NCBI GenBank assembly: GCA_019636235.1
Contig: JAHBXW010000008.1
Span: 141,387-205,386, forward strand
Source of the DNA: Planctomyces sp.
GTDB lineage: Bacteria; Planctomycetota; Planctomycetia; Planctomycetales; Planctomycetaceae
Length of the DNA stretch: 64,000 nucleotides
Reading direction: 5' to 3'
Shown here: in pieces, positions 29,282-38,783 of the stretch
How the letters are laid out: every line of letters begins with the position of its first letter
Position numbering within the stretch: position 1 is the stretch's first letter
Made by a program: the position numbers and the translations under genes
The notes under the pieces: generated by a model
Databases searched by the model: none
The model's input: the letters and a program-made list of their open reading frames with translations, nothing else
Told to the model about the DNA's origin: nothing

Positions 29282-29731
29282 GGGCGGCCTCGTGGCAGGG
29301 GCTTTCGAGCGACGCGGGAATGCGTCTGCGGCAGGGAGGCGGATCGACGATCCGCCATCCATCGGGGCGCAGCCGCCCGCCGCGCGTTACTCGGGAATCT
29401 TTGAAGAATTCCAAGTCCGCGCGTCGGCCCGTGACGCAACACACTTCCCCGACGATGGTTACAACAGCGTTGCTGCGAAATGGCCTTTTGACAAACGCCG
29501 CCGCCCTGTTACACTTCGACGCCCGCTTGATTCGCCGCGACTGCGCGGCGCCCGCAGGACCGCCCGACCGCGACAGCGCGCCGGGCGTCAGCCCTGTGTG
29601 ACGGCTCCGCCAGCGTTCTGTTCCTTCGGTCCGGTTCCGGGGACGGATTGTTGGCTGAGCCCTTGCCGGGACTGCCTCGCACACCTGCGCTCCCCTCCGT
29701 CTCGTTTCCGGCCACTGGCCGTCTCCCCTGT
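29282..29731. other. Regulatory region and long leader upstream of typA
   Basis: I find no gene in these 450 bases. A sigma-70-like promoter lies at 29488-29515, which leaves a transcribed leader of roughly 210 bases before the typA start. No riboswitch class or terminator hairpin is recognisable in the leader. Confidence 0.5.
29488..29515 (+). promoter_or_regulatory. Sigma-70-type promoter for typA
   Basis: TTGACA (29488-29493) matches the consensus -35 exactly. TACACT (29510-29515), a 4-of-6 match to the -10, follows after a 16-base spacer. Transcription would start near 29522. Confidence 0.6.
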
Positions 29732-31555
29732 ATGCGTCGTCACGACATCCGAAACATCGCGATCATCGCCCACGTCGACCACGGCAAAACGACGCTCGTC
29801 GACGCGCTGCTGCGGCAAAGCGGACAGTTCCGCGAATCGCAGTTGCAGGCGGACTGCATCCTGGATTCGAACGATCTGGAGCGCGAGCGGGGCATCACGA
29901 TCCTCTCGAAGAACATTTCGCTCGCCTACCAGGGCACGAAGATCAACGTCATCGACACCCCCGGCCACGCCGACTTCGGCGGCGAGGTCGAACGCGTGCT
30001 GCGGATGGCTGACGGCGCCCTGATGCTGGTCGACGCCTTCGAAGGCCCCCGTCCGCAGACCCGCTTCGTGATGACGAAGGCGCTGGAAGTCGGTCTGCAG
30101 CCGCTGATCGTCATCAACAAGATCGATCGTCCCGACGCGCGCCCGGACGACGTGCTCCTGGAAACGCTGCACCTGCTCGAAGAACTCGGCGCCGAGAACC
30201 CCCTCGAGATTCCATATATTTACGCCAGCGGGCGCAGCGGGTTCGCCTCGCACGACCCGGCCGCCCGCGAGGGGACGATTCAGCCCCTGCTGGACCTCGT
30301 GCTGGAACACATTCCCGGACCGAAGGCGAACGTCGAAGCGCCCCTGCAGATGATGGCCACTTCGCTGATGTGGTCGGAATACGTCGGGCGGATCGTCGTC
30401 GGGCGGATCTCCAATGGCGTTGTTCGTCCGGGGCAGCGGATCGTCGTCATGAAGGCCGACGACCGCAGTGTGAACGGCACGGTGGAGACGGTGGAAACCT
30501 TCGACAAGCTGGGCCGCATCAAGGCGGAGCAGGGCAGTGCGGGGGATATCGTGGCTCTGACGGGCCTCCCGGACGTTGAAATCGGCGACACGATCGCCAC
30601 CCTCGACCAGCCCGTGGCCCTGCCGCGGATCAAGGTCGACGAGCCGACGCTGTCGATGATCTTCACGATCAACTCGTCCCCGCTGTGCGGCAAAAGCGGG
30701 GCGAAATTCCTGACCAGCCGGCACCTTCGCGAACGACTCGCGCGCGAGCTGCAGTCGAACGTCGCGATGCGGATCGACGACACGGAGAACAAGGAGTGCT
30801 TCAAGGTTTCCGGCCGCGGGCTGCTGCACCTCTCGGTGCTTATTGAAACGATGCGTCGCGAAGGGTACGAGCTGTCCGTGGGCAAGCCGGAAGTCATCCG
30901 CAAGCGGATCGACGGCGTCTGGCACGAGCCGTTTGAAGTCCTCGAAGTCGACGTCCCCTCGGTGTCCGTGGGATCGGTCATCGAACAGGTTTCTGCCCGC
31001 CGCGGTCAGATGACGCAGATGCAGGCCGGTTTGGGCTCGAGCTCGCACCTCGAGTTCTCGATTCCGGCCCGCGGGCTGATCGGCCTCAAGACGCGGCTGC
31101 TCAACGCGACCCGCGGCGAAGCCGTCATGCACCACCGGTTCGACGAGTACAAGCCGCAGGAAGGGGAGGTGCCGCACCGCAAGAACGGCGTGTACATCTC
31201 GCAGGACAGCGGCCGGGTGACGGCGTTCGCCCTGAACAAGCTGCAGGACCGCGCCGAGCTGTTCGTGGCCCCCGGCGACGAGGTTTACGAGGGCATGATC
31301 GTCGGTGAGAACTCGCGGGAAAACGACCTGGTCGTGAACCCGATCCGCGAGAAGAAGCTGACCAACATGCGGGCCTCCGGGTCGGACGAGAACATCATGC
31401 TCCGTCCGCCGCGGGAGATGACTCTGGAAATCGCCCTGGAGTACATCGAGTGGGATGAGTATGTGGAGGTCACGCCGGACGCGATCCGGCTGCGGAAGGT
31501 GTGGCTGACCGAGAACGAGCGAAAGCGTCGCCTGCGCGCGGAACTGCCTGTGTAA
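29732..31555 (+). CDS. typA: Ribosome-associated translational GTPase TypA/BipA
   Basis: TypA/BipA is an EF-G-like GTPase that binds 70S ribosomes and supports 50S assembly and stress growth. The 607-residue product has G1 AHVDHGKT at 13-20, switch motif RGITI near 53-57, DTPGH at 75-79 and NKID near 129-132, then domain II (EYVGRIVVGRISNG). The EF-G-like domains and the TypA-specific C-terminal domain follow, with ENDLVVNPIREKKLTNMRASGSDE in the signature loop (around residues 530-553). The length equals E. coli BipA. It is preceded by a good promoter and a long leader. Confidence 0.96.
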   Translation: MRRHDIRNIAIIAHVDHGKTTLVDALLRQSGQFRESQLQADCILDSNDLERERGITILSKNISLAYQGTKINVIDTPGHADFGGEVERVLRMADGALMLVDAFEGPRPQTRFVMTKALEVGLQPLIVINKIDRPDARPDDVLLETLHLLEELGAENPLEIPYIYASGRSGFASHDPAAREGTIQPLLDLVLEHIPGPKANVEAPLQMMATSLMWSEYVGRIVVGRISNGVVRPGQRIVVMKADDRSVNGTVETVETFDKLGRIKAEQGSAGDIVALTGLPDVEIGDTIATLDQPVALPRIKVDEPTLSMIFTINSSPLCGKSGAKFLTSRHLRERLARELQSNVAMRIDDTENKECFKVSGRGLLHLSVLIETMRREGYELSVGKPEVIRKRIDGVWHEPFEVLEVDVPSVSVGSVIEQVSARRGQMTQMQAGLGSSSHLEFSIPARGLIGLKTRLLNATRGEAVMHHRFDEYKPQEGEVPHRKNGVYISQDSGRVTAFALNKLQDRAELFVAPGDEVYEGMIVGENSRENDLVVNPIREKKLTNMRASGSDENIMLRPPREMTLEIALEYIEWDEYVEVTPDAIRLRKVWLTENERKRRLRAELPV

Positions 31556-31725
31556 GCCGCTGCGCCGCCGCTGGATTGGCGAGTGGCCTTCAAATGGAAG
31601 ATCGAGCGACGGCTCGTTAAACTCCGCACGCGGCCGAGGCCGTCGAACGAATCATCCGCCACGTCCGGCCTGATCAGTCGTGACGTCGCCCCCAGGGATC
31701 AGATCGAGGCGATTTCGAGGAATTC

Positions 31726-32055
31726 ATGGCCCGTAAAGCACCCAGCCGTCTGCAGAAGCGTCGTGAGGCGGAGGCCGTCGAGGCGCGTCCCGCGACCACC
31801 AAGAAGCGCGCCGCCGCCAAGAAGACCACGACGCGCAAGAAGACCAAGGCGCCCGAACGCAAGCGCCTCATCTGGGGCGTGTTTTCCGGCACCCTCAAGG
31901 AAGAAGCCCGCTTTCCCTACGACCAGCGGGCCGCCGCCGAAGAACGGCTTGAACAGCTGCGCGCCAAGGGCAAGAAGATGTACTTCATCCAGCCCATCAA
32001 GGAGCTGATCACCGCGGCGAATTCCGCTCCGGCCGCAGCCGAAGCCGCCGAATGA
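31726..32055 (+). CDS. Small protein with Lys/Arg-rich N-terminal tail
   Basis: The 109-residue product has a basic Ala/Lys/Thr/Arg-rich tail (about residues 1-47, including TTKKRAAAKKTTTRKKTK) reminiscent of histone H1-like tails. A compact domain of about 45 residues follows (LIWGVFSGTLKEEARFPYDQR, then AAAEERLEQLRAKGKKMYFIQPIKE) and an Ala-rich end. The globular part is conserved-looking but I cannot assign it to a family. Nucleic-acid binding through the tail is a reasonable inference. It has a GAGGA Shine-Dalgarno before ATG 31726 and follows typA by 170 bp. Confidence 0.75.
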   Translation: MARKAPSRLQKRREAEAVEARPATTKKRAAAKKTTTRKKTKAPERKRLIWGVFSGTLKEEARFPYDQRAAAEERLEQLRAKGKKMYFIQPIKELITAANSAPAAAEAAE

Positions 32056-32161
32056 CCCGCGATTCGGCCCCGCTCACCGGCATTCCCGTTGTGGCGATCG
32101 ACGGGATGTCCTAGAAAAGCGGCCGCGGCGGGGAGGCTCTGCGCGCCCGCCGCTGGACCGC

Positions 32162-32180
32162 GAACCTGCCCGGCAGGTTC
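32162..32180. promoter_or_regulatory. Perfect 9-bp inverted repeat upstream of the DUF1573 gene
   Basis: GAACCTGCC (32162-32170) and GGCAGGTTC (32172-32180) form a near-continuous palindrome with one central base. A protein-binding operator fits better than an RNA hairpin, because the one-base loop is too small. No regulator is identified. Confidence 0.35.
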
Positions 32181-32207
32181 CACCGCCCGCCGGACGAGGA
32201 CTTCGCG

Positions 32208-33032
32208 ATGGACCGCGTGCGATCGTTGCTGATGCTGGCCGCCGGCGCTCCATTCGCCGCCGGATTATTCGCCTGGGCCCGGCCCGCGGCCCCGGTCGCG
32301 ATGACGCCCCCTCCAGCGAAGCCGTCCCTCGCCTTTCACCAGTACGCGGTCAATCTGGGACCGGTGCGTCCCTCCCCCTATGTCGGCGCGCACTTCGACT
32401 TCGTCAACCGTTCGGACAAGCCCGTCCGCATCACGAAGCTGACCCCCAGTTGCGGCTGCGTCGTCACCAAGGCCCTTGACCAGCGCCGGGAATACGGCCC
32501 CGGCCAGTTCGGATCGATCCAGGCCAGCGTGGCCACGGCCAACGAATCCGCGGGCCCCCACGACTACACGATCCGGGTCGCCTACGACGACGGCCAGCCC
32601 CGCGAGCAGGTCATCCGGCTGAGCATGGAGCTCCCCGAGCCGACCGTCAGCATCGAGCCCCGCGAGGTATACTTTTACCAGCTCAACGGCGAGCCAGCGT
32701 CGCGCGTGGTCCACGTCGTCGATCATCGCCCGCAGCCATTGGAGATTCGGTCGATCCAGATGGCCCTGGGCCAGGATCCCTGCCCGGACACGCTCGCCGT
32801 CGCGACGCTCGAGCCTGTCGAGTTCGATGAGCACCGCCACGCGCGGTTTCCAATCCGCATCGAGGTCGCGGGAGACGTGCCGCCGACGCGCATCGTCGCT
32901 CACGTCATCATCCAGACGAACGATCCTCAGTTTTCGGTGCTCAAAGTGCCGGTGGCGATCCAGGGACCGACGCCGGCCGTCACTCCCGCCAGCGCCACGC
33001 TCCCGGCCGCGGTCCACGAAGAGCCGCACTGA
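32208..33032 (+). CDS. DUF1573 secreted protein
   Basis: The 274-residue product has an N-terminal hydrophobic leader (LLMLAAGAPFAAGLFAWA) and DUF1573-type immunoglobulin-like modules. The first contains HFDFVNRSDKPVRITKLTPSCGCV, where the SCGC motif is the family hallmark; the second ends VHVIDH-like and VIIQTNDPQFSVLKVPVAIQG. Such domains resemble ASPM/SPD-2/Hydin-type adhesion modules and often occur in envelope proteins. A GAGGA ribosome site precedes the ATG. An inverted repeat, GAACCTGCC with GGCAGGTTC at 32162-32180, lies just upstream. Confidence 0.85.
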   Translation: MDRVRSLLMLAAGAPFAAGLFAWARPAAPVAMTPPPAKPSLAFHQYAVNLGPVRPSPYVGAHFDFVNRSDKPVRITKLTPSCGCVVTKALDQRREYGPGQFGSIQASVATANESAGPHDYTIRVAYDDGQPREQVIRLSMELPEPTVSIEPREVYFYQLNGEPASRVVHVVDHRPQPLEIRSIQMALGQDPCPDTLAVATLEPVEFDEHRHARFPIRIEVAGDVPPTRIVAHVIIQTNDPQFSVLKVPVAIQGPTPAVTPASATLPAAVHEEPH

Positions 33033-33105
33033 GCGCCCCGCCGGTTCTGGTCTGCCCCGACCTTCTCTGGCCTGAAGAGCCGGCGTTCCCATCCGCGCCG
33101 CCGCG

Positions 33106-34299
33106 TCACTCCGACGCCTGGGCGACCATGGGCAGCTCCGGGCTCGACATGTCCGGCCGCCGCGACAACAGCTCGCTGAGCTGGAACGCGTGATAGGGCT
33201 GCTCGGCCGCCGGCCGTTTGTCGCTGGTCGCGTTGGCGACCCAGAACTTCGTGGAGGCCGGCTCGAACAGCACATTGTGCAGGTTCGACTTCATCGCCAC
33301 GCCGCGATCCATCAGTTTGAGCGCCGTCTCGTGCGTGAAGTCGCCATGTCCCGCCTGCACGCGGCGGACCAGTTCGTTGTAACGATCGCCCGCCGACAGC
33401 AGGGCGCAGTCCTGTACGGGCGTCGGCAGCCGCGGATCGGAGTCGCCCGGGCGAATGATCGTCATCACGTCCCAGGACGCTTCCATGCCGACCGCCTCAT
33501 TCGTCTTCCCGTCCGCGACGACGTAGAAGTACTGGCAGGTACGCGGCGAGTCCCGGAAGATGGCCAGCGCCTCTTCGAGCGTCCCGCCGCGCTCGAGCGC
33601 GTCCCGCACCAGGAACGCCATCGGGACGCCCTGCCAGTGGCCCAGGCCCCCGCCTCCCATCTCGCCGATCGACACATGCCGGGCATTCATGCCGGTGACG
33701 CAGCCGACGAAACCCGCATAGGACACATTCACGAACGGAATCCCGCCCTCCGGTTCGGCCACGATCACCACCGCGTGGTCCTGCAGCCCCCAGTCGATCG
33801 CGTAATCCAGCACCCGGCCGTGATACAGCGTCCCGTCCCGCGTCGCGGAGTTCATGATCGCGAAGCCGCTGCAGTGGAACATCTCCGGAATGAAGTTCGC
33901 AACGCGGGTCTCCTCGGGACTCAGGCCCGATCCGGCGGCCAGCCCCTGGATCTCCTCCAGAAACTTGGGCGGCACGAACGGCTTCTGAATCTCGATGATC
34001 GACTGAATCGCGTCCTTGGGACGGATCCGGATCGGGCCGAACTGCACCAGCGTCTTGCCCCCCTCTTCGTGCAGCACGCGATTCAGATTCTTCTGGACGC
34101 GGTCTTTCAGAAGCGCGCCGTGCTGGTAGCCCATCTCGTACGGCGTGCCCTTGAGATGCAGCACGGGATAGCCGTCGATCTCCTCCAGCCAGCCAGCTCC
34201 GCAGCGGGCGACGGTCTGCTGAGCCGCGGCCGAGCCGGCCTGCCAGGCAACGACGACAAACGCCAACAGAAACCAGCAGGTGCGCGATCGGAGAGGCAT
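33106..34299 (-). CDS. Secreted C45-family (acyl-CoA:6-aminopenicillanate acyltransferase-like) hydrolase
   Basis: The 397-residue product carries a signal peptide (WFLLAFVVVAWQAGSAAAQ, cleavage after AAA) and an Ntn-hydrolase-like domain. Typical elements are LKGTPYEMGYQHGALLKD near residue 50, GLSPEETRVANFIPEMFHCSGFAI near 135 and LYHGRVLDYAID near 165. In C45 proteins the Cys that becomes N-terminal after autoprocessing is the nucleophile; the Cys in FHCSGF is the likely residue. Natural substrates are probably amides or peptides rather than penicillin. It follows polA on the same strand, with 165 bp between. Confidence 0.82.
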   Translation of the reverse strand: MPLRSRTCWFLLAFVVVAWQAGSAAAQQTVARCGAGWLEEIDGYPVLHLKGTPYEMGYQHGALLKDRVQKNLNRVLHEEGGKTLVQFGPIRIRPKDAIQSIIEIQKPFVPPKFLEEIQGLAAGSGLSPEETRVANFIPEMFHCSGFAIMNSATRDGTLYHGRVLDYAIDWGLQDHAVVIVAEPEGGIPFVNVSYAGFVGCVTGMNARHVSIGEMGGGGLGHWQGVPMAFLVRDALERGGTLEEALAIFRDSPRTCQYFYVVADGKTNEAVGMEASWDVMTIIRPGDSDPRLPTPVQDCALLSAGDRYNELVRRVQAGHGDFTHETALKLMDRGVAMKSNLHNVLFEPASTKFWVANATSDKRPAAEQPYHAFQLSELLSRRPDMSSPELPMVAQASE

Positions 34300-34463
34300 G
34301 GGGCAGTCCGCGAGCGAGGATCGGAGGAGGGCCGGGTCACACAGACGTGGTGCGCAGAATACCCATCGCCAATCCTGTCCGGCTACAGAATTCGGGGCGA
34401 AGGCGCGTTTCTCGGCGCCGACGGATGCTCGTCGCGGCCGCCCCGCGTCCCCCACCCGCAGGC

Positions 34464-37199
34464 TCACTTCGCGTCCAGCCAGTTCTCTCCCACCCCCACG
34501 TCCACCGCGATCGGCACGTCGAACGAGATCGCCCTTTCCATTTCCTGCCGCGCCAGCCGCGACAGCGACTCCACCGACTCCGCCGGGCATTCAAACAGCA
34601 GTTCATCGTGAATCTGCAGCAGCATCCGACCGGGATGCCCCTCCGCCCGCAGCCGCGCGGCGACCGCCAGCATGGCTTTCTTGATGAGGTCCGCGGCTGA
34701 TCCCTGGATCACCGCGTTGACGGCCGTCCGCTCCGGCAGGTTCAAGTTCCCGAATCGCCGCGGCCGGATGCCCGTGATCTCCCGCCGCCGGCCGAGAATC
34801 GTCGTCGAGTATCCCTGCCGGTGGGCATCGTCCAGCGTCCGCTCGATGAACTTCTTCACGGTCGCGTACCGCGTGAAGTAGCCATCGATGAACGCCTGGG
34901 CCTCCTCTTTGGAGATCCCCAGCACGTTGGAAAGCCCGAACGCCGTCTGACCGTAGATGACGCCGAAGTTCACGGCTTTCGCGATGCGCCGTTGATTCGC
35001 GGTCACCTGCTCGCCCGGGATCTCGAACACCTGCGATGCGACCAGGCGGTGGATGTCCTGGTTCTCCCGGAACGCCGCCAGCAGGACCGGGTCCTGGCAG
35101 TAGTGCGCCAGAATCCGCAGCTCGATCTGCGAATAGTCGGCGGCCACGATCCGCCAGCCGGGCTCTGAGGGGACGAACGCCTTCCGCACCCGCCGCCCCT
35201 CATGCGTCCGGATCGGGATGTTCTGCAGGTTCGGATCGCTCGACGACAGCCGCCCCGTGGCGGCCGTCACCTGGCTGAAACTCGTGTGAATCCGCCCCGT
35301 CCGCGCGTTGACCATCTGCGGCAGCGCGTCCAGATAGGTTCCCTTGAGCTTCGCCAGCATCCGATGCTCGATGATCCGCGCCGGCAGCTCGTGCCGGGCC
35401 GCCAGTTCCGTCAGCACCTCTTCATCCGTGCTCGGCCCGGTCTTCGTTCGCTTCACCACCGGCAGCTTGAGATCGGTGAACAGCACCTCTGCGAGCTGCT
35501 TGGGGGAGGCGATGTTGAATTCCCGCCCGGCGAGCTGATGAATCTCACCCATCAGCTCTTCGAGACGCCGCGTGGCGTCCACGCTCTGCCGTTCCAGCTC
35601 CTCGACGTCGACGCGAATTCCCTGGAACTCCATCTCGGCCAGCACGCCGATCAGCGGACGTTCCAGCGTCCAGTACAGGTCCCACAGCCCTTCGGACTTC
35701 AGCTTGCCCTCGATCAAACCGGCCAGCTGCCAGGCGACATCCGCGTCTTCGCTCGCATATTCCCCGGCGCGTTCGACCTCGACCTCGAACATCTTCAACT
35801 GTTTCTTGCCCGTGCCAATCAGGTCGCTGATCGGTATCACGCTGCGCTGCAGGTACTTGCGGGCCAGTTCATCCAGGCCGTGGCTCCGCGCGCCGGCGTC
35901 CAGCAGGTAGTCGCCGATCATCGGGTCCACGCTGATCCGCTCCGGATCGACGGCGATGCCGGCCCGCCGCAGGACGAGCAGGTCGTACTTGATGTTCTGA
36001 TTCACCAGTCGCGGCGCGCGGTCCGGACCTTCAAGAATTGGCGCCAGCCGCGCCAGGACCCGCTGCGGATCGAGCACCGCTTCTCCGGGGGGACCCGCCA
36101 CCGGAACGTACCAGGCCCGGTTCGCTTCCCAGGCGAACGCCCAGCCGACGATCTCCGCCTCCATCGGCCGCTGACTGGTTGTCTCCAGGTCAAAACAGAA
36201 CGCGTCCTGTTGCTCGAGCAGCCCGGCCAGCCGCTCGAATTCGTCCTCGGTCCGAATGACGGACCACGACCGCTCGGGACCGGCCGCCGCCGCTGGCCCC
36301 GTCCCGTCCCCTTCGGCCGCCGCCGTCGAAGCCGACATCCGCACCTGCGCCTCGTTGGCGTAGCGACGGAAGTTGAAATCCGTGAACAGCCGAAACAGCT
36401 CCGGCCATTCCGGGTCCTTGACCCGCGCCGCCTCCCAGTCAATGTCGATCGGCAGGTCCGTCTGCAGACGGCACAGCTCGCGGCTCAGCCGCGCCTGCTC
36501 CGCGAAATCCTTCAGGTTCTGCAGCACCGCCTTGCTGCGAACCTTCGCCTGATCCGGATGGGCCAGCACCTCGTCGAGCGTGCCGAACTGCTGCAGCAAT
36601 TGGGTGGCGGTCTTCGGACCGACTTGTGGAACGCCGGGGACATTGTCGACGGCGTCCCCCACGAGCGCCTGAAAATCGACGACCTGGTCCGGCCGCACGC
36701 CCCATTCCTCCAGCAGCTCCGTTTCATCATAGAACCGGCGCTTGCGGATGCTGTACAGCTTGATACGCGGCCCGATCAACTGCCGGGCGTCCTTGTCGCT
36801 GGTGACGATCCGCACGTCCATGCCGCGGTCGGCCGCCTGCCGGGCCACGGTGGCGATGACGTCGTCCGCCTCCCAGCCCGGGGCCGACAGGATCGGGATC
36901 CGGTAGGCCCGCACGACGTCCAGGATCATCGGGATCTGCGGGCGCAGGTCGTTCGGCATCTCGTCGCGATGCGCCTTGTAGGCCTCGTACATCTCGACGC
37001 GCTTCTGCGGCGTGTCCGACTCCATCGCCAGCATCAGGTGCGTCGGCCGCTTCTCCTGCAGCAGATGCTCGAGGTCCCCCGTGAAGCCGAAGACGGCGTT
37101 CGTGGGCTGGCCGCGGGATCCCGTCATGGGCTGGCGGATGGCGTGGAACACCTGAAACACGAGCGAGAAGGTGTCGACGATGTAAAGGGTCTCGGACAC
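34464..37199 (-). CDS. polA: DNA polymerase I
   Basis: Pol I fills gaps and removes RNA primers. The 911-residue product has all three domains. The 5'-3' exonuclease is about 1-290, with VDTFSLVFQVFHAIR and GDAVDNVPGVPQVGPKTA. The 3'-5' exonuclease is about 300-500; FCFDLETTS provides the DxE pair and SEDADVAWQL a later Asp, so proofreading looks intact. The polymerase has motif A at DYSQIELR (688-695), motif B at RRIAKAVNFGVIYGQ near 737 and motif C at HDE 864-866. The start is GTG 37199, with GGAG upstream. The C45 hydrolase gene follows downstream. Confidence 0.97.
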   Translation of the reverse strand: MSETLYIVDTFSLVFQVFHAIRQPMTGSRGQPTNAVFGFTGDLEHLLQEKRPTHLMLAMESDTPQKRVEMYEAYKAHRDEMPNDLRPQIPMILDVVRAYRIPILSAPGWEADDVIATVARQAADRGMDVRIVTSDKDARQLIGPRIKLYSIRKRRFYDETELLEEWGVRPDQVVDFQALVGDAVDNVPGVPQVGPKTATQLLQQFGTLDEVLAHPDQAKVRSKAVLQNLKDFAEQARLSRELCRLQTDLPIDIDWEAARVKDPEWPELFRLFTDFNFRRYANEAQVRMSASTAAAEGDGTGPAAAAGPERSWSVIRTEDEFERLAGLLEQQDAFCFDLETTSQRPMEAEIVGWAFAWEANRAWYVPVAGPPGEAVLDPQRVLARLAPILEGPDRAPRLVNQNIKYDLLVLRRAGIAVDPERISVDPMIGDYLLDAGARSHGLDELARKYLQRSVIPISDLIGTGKKQLKMFEVEVERAGEYASEDADVAWQLAGLIEGKLKSEGLWDLYWTLERPLIGVLAEMEFQGIRVDVEELERQSVDATRRLEELMGEIHQLAGREFNIASPKQLAEVLFTDLKLPVVKRTKTGPSTDEEVLTELAARHELPARIIEHRMLAKLKGTYLDALPQMVNARTGRIHTSFSQVTAATGRLSSSDPNLQNIPIRTHEGRRVRKAFVPSEPGWRIVAADYSQIELRILAHYCQDPVLLAAFRENQDIHRLVASQVFEIPGEQVTANQRRIAKAVNFGVIYGQTAFGLSNVLGISKEEAQAFIDGYFTRYATVKKFIERTLDDAHRQGYSTTILGRRREITGIRPRRFGNLNLPERTAVNAVIQGSAADLIKKAMLAVAARLRAEGHPGRMLLQIHDELLFECPAESVESLSRLARQEMERAISFDVPIAVDVGVGENWLDAK

Positions 37200-37673
37200 G
37201 CGGCGGAAGCTCCGGGGATCGAATCGGGGACGGGCAGTTTATCGGGTTCGCCGCGAACTGACCGCTCCGGGGCAGCCTGCATCAAAGGTGCTGGCCCCCG
37301 GCGTTCGATTCCGCTCCGGGGAGATCGAGCCGCAGCGCGGTCGCGGGATTTATTCAGAGGTCCGTGGAACGCGCCGTCTCTGACGAACGTTCCGCGCCTG
37401 CCGGTTCTCCGGGGGCGAAATGTCCGCAGAGAGCCGATTTGGGCCAGCCTGACGCGGCCAATGATGTCCCGCGGCTTCTCGGAATTCCGGCGTGTCGATT
37501 CGCGTCACCGCGCCGGTTGAGTTCCGTCAACGCGGCCGGAGCCGGTATTTCCGGGACTGACGGTCATTCTTGAACTTCTCGCGCCGCCTGCGCCGCGTGA
37601 CCTAGATTTGTCGGATGCCAACGCAACCAGGGCGCGAGTTCCGCCTCGGGCAGACAGCGATTTGAGAGCGACC
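37200..37673. other. Divergent intergenic region between polA and the Tad-like cluster
   Basis: These 474 bases hold the upstream regions of polA (minus) and the TadE-like genes (plus). I see no gene, no clear consensus promoter and no repeat. Confidence 0.4.
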
Positions 37674-38153
37674 ATGCGAGCCGAACGAGACTGCAGTCTG
37701 CCCCGGGCCGACCGATCCGGCGCCACGACTGTCGAACTGGCGATCGTGCTGCCGGTGTTTCTGATCTTCCTGTTCGCGCTGTTCGAATTCGGCCACGCGT
37801 TCATGTGCAAGGCGACGCTGACGGCGGCCGCGAAGGACGCCGCGCGTTATGGGGCCGTCGACAAGATCACCACCGCCCAGGTCATCGACCGTGCAAAGCA
37901 GCGGGTCTCCGGCGCGTTCAAGTCGGCGCAGGCGACGGTATACGTCAAGAACGCCGCCGTGTTCGAGCTGGCGGCCACGAATCCCGCGACCGTTGTGATC
38001 AAGGATCTGCCGAACATCAGCCTCGAAACCGCGGAGGAGCGGCAGTTGTTCATTGTCCGCGTCGAGGTCCCGTACAACAACATCGCCATCATGCCGCCGC
38101 TATGGGCCAAAAACCTCACGCTGCATGCGGAATCGGTGATGCGGCACGAATAA
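37674..38153 (+). CDS. TadE-family pilus-assembly-like protein
   Basis: The 159-residue product has the TadE signature: a short basic N-terminus, then RSGATTVELAIVLPVFLIFLFALFEFGHAF, with the conserved Glu in TTVELA and one transmembrane helix. A periplasmic domain follows. TadE proteins are minor pseudopilins of the tight-adherence (Flp) pilus system. No TadA/B/C ATPase or platform genes are in the window, so assembly partners must be elsewhere. It starts a cluster of three similar genes on the plus strand (57 bp to the next). Confidence 0.88.
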   Translation: MRAERDCSLPRADRSGATTVELAIVLPVFLIFLFALFEFGHAFMCKATLTAAAKDAARYGAVDKITTAQVIDRAKQRVSGAFKSAQATVYVKNAAVFELAATNPATVVIKDLPNISLETAEERQLFIVRVEVPYNNIAIMPPLWAKNLTLHAESVMRHE

Positions 38154-38210
38154 GCAGCACGCGCGGGCGGGCCCGATCTTTTCGAGACGAGACACACAAA
38201 CGGATTTCCC

Positions 38211-38699
38211 ATGCGAGCCTTTCGAATACGCACTGAATCCAGCGACCGCCGGGGCACGGCGACCGTCGAGTTCGCGGTCATCGCTCCGCTGTTCGTGACC
38301 CTCGCCCTGGGCACCTGGGAGATGGGCACGGCCGTGACGGCGTCCAACAACCTCACGGCGTCCGTCCGCGAAGGCGGGCGCCTGGCGTCGATGGACTTCA
38401 CCGGCAAGCTGGCCCAGAACCAGACGCCCAATCAGAAGGTGATTCAGGACATTCGGGCCTTCCTGTCCGCGACCGGCATTCCCGGAGCGCAGACGACGGT
38501 CTCGATCACGCACGCGGACGGCGCGCTGGCCGGTCAGGAATTCGACGTCTCGAGTCCCGACAATTACATGCAGTTGTTCTGCATCCGCGTGACGGTGCCC
38601 TACAGCGCCGTGTCGCTGTTTCCGAACAGGTTCATGTCAGGCCAGACGTTGCGGGCCGAGCTCACCTGTCGGCGCGGCCGGGTTTCGATGCAGGAATAA
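38211..38699 (+). CDS. Second TadE-family protein
   Basis: The 162-residue product repeats the TadE plan: RRGTATVEFAVIAPLFVTLALGTWEMG gives the conserved Glu (TVEFA) and a transmembrane helix near residues 15-40. A periplasmic part with AREGGRLASM-like and IRVTVPYSAVSLFP segments follows. It resembles the preceding gene closely enough to suggest a family-level pair rather than a recent duplication. The spacing to the VWA gene is 84 bp. Confidence 0.86.
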   Translation: MRAFRIRTESSDRRGTATVEFAVIAPLFVTLALGTWEMGTAVTASNNLTASVREGGRLASMDFTGKLAQNQTPNQKVIQDIRAFLSATGIPGAQTTVSITHADGALAGQEFDVSSPDNYMQLFCIRVTVPYSAVSLFPNRFMSGQTLRAELTCRRGRVSMQE

Positions 38700-38783
38700 T
38701 CTCCAGGACACTTTCACCAGGGATCGCCCACTTTGGATTGCGGGCCACGGAGTCCGCGGCCAATGACCTTCAGGACTTCGACC

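Noticed and set aside
35202..37520. Very long plus-strand open frame of over 700 codons
   Set aside because: It runs opposite to polA, whose three domains and motifs are all present. Long antisense frames are expected in GC-rich DNA.
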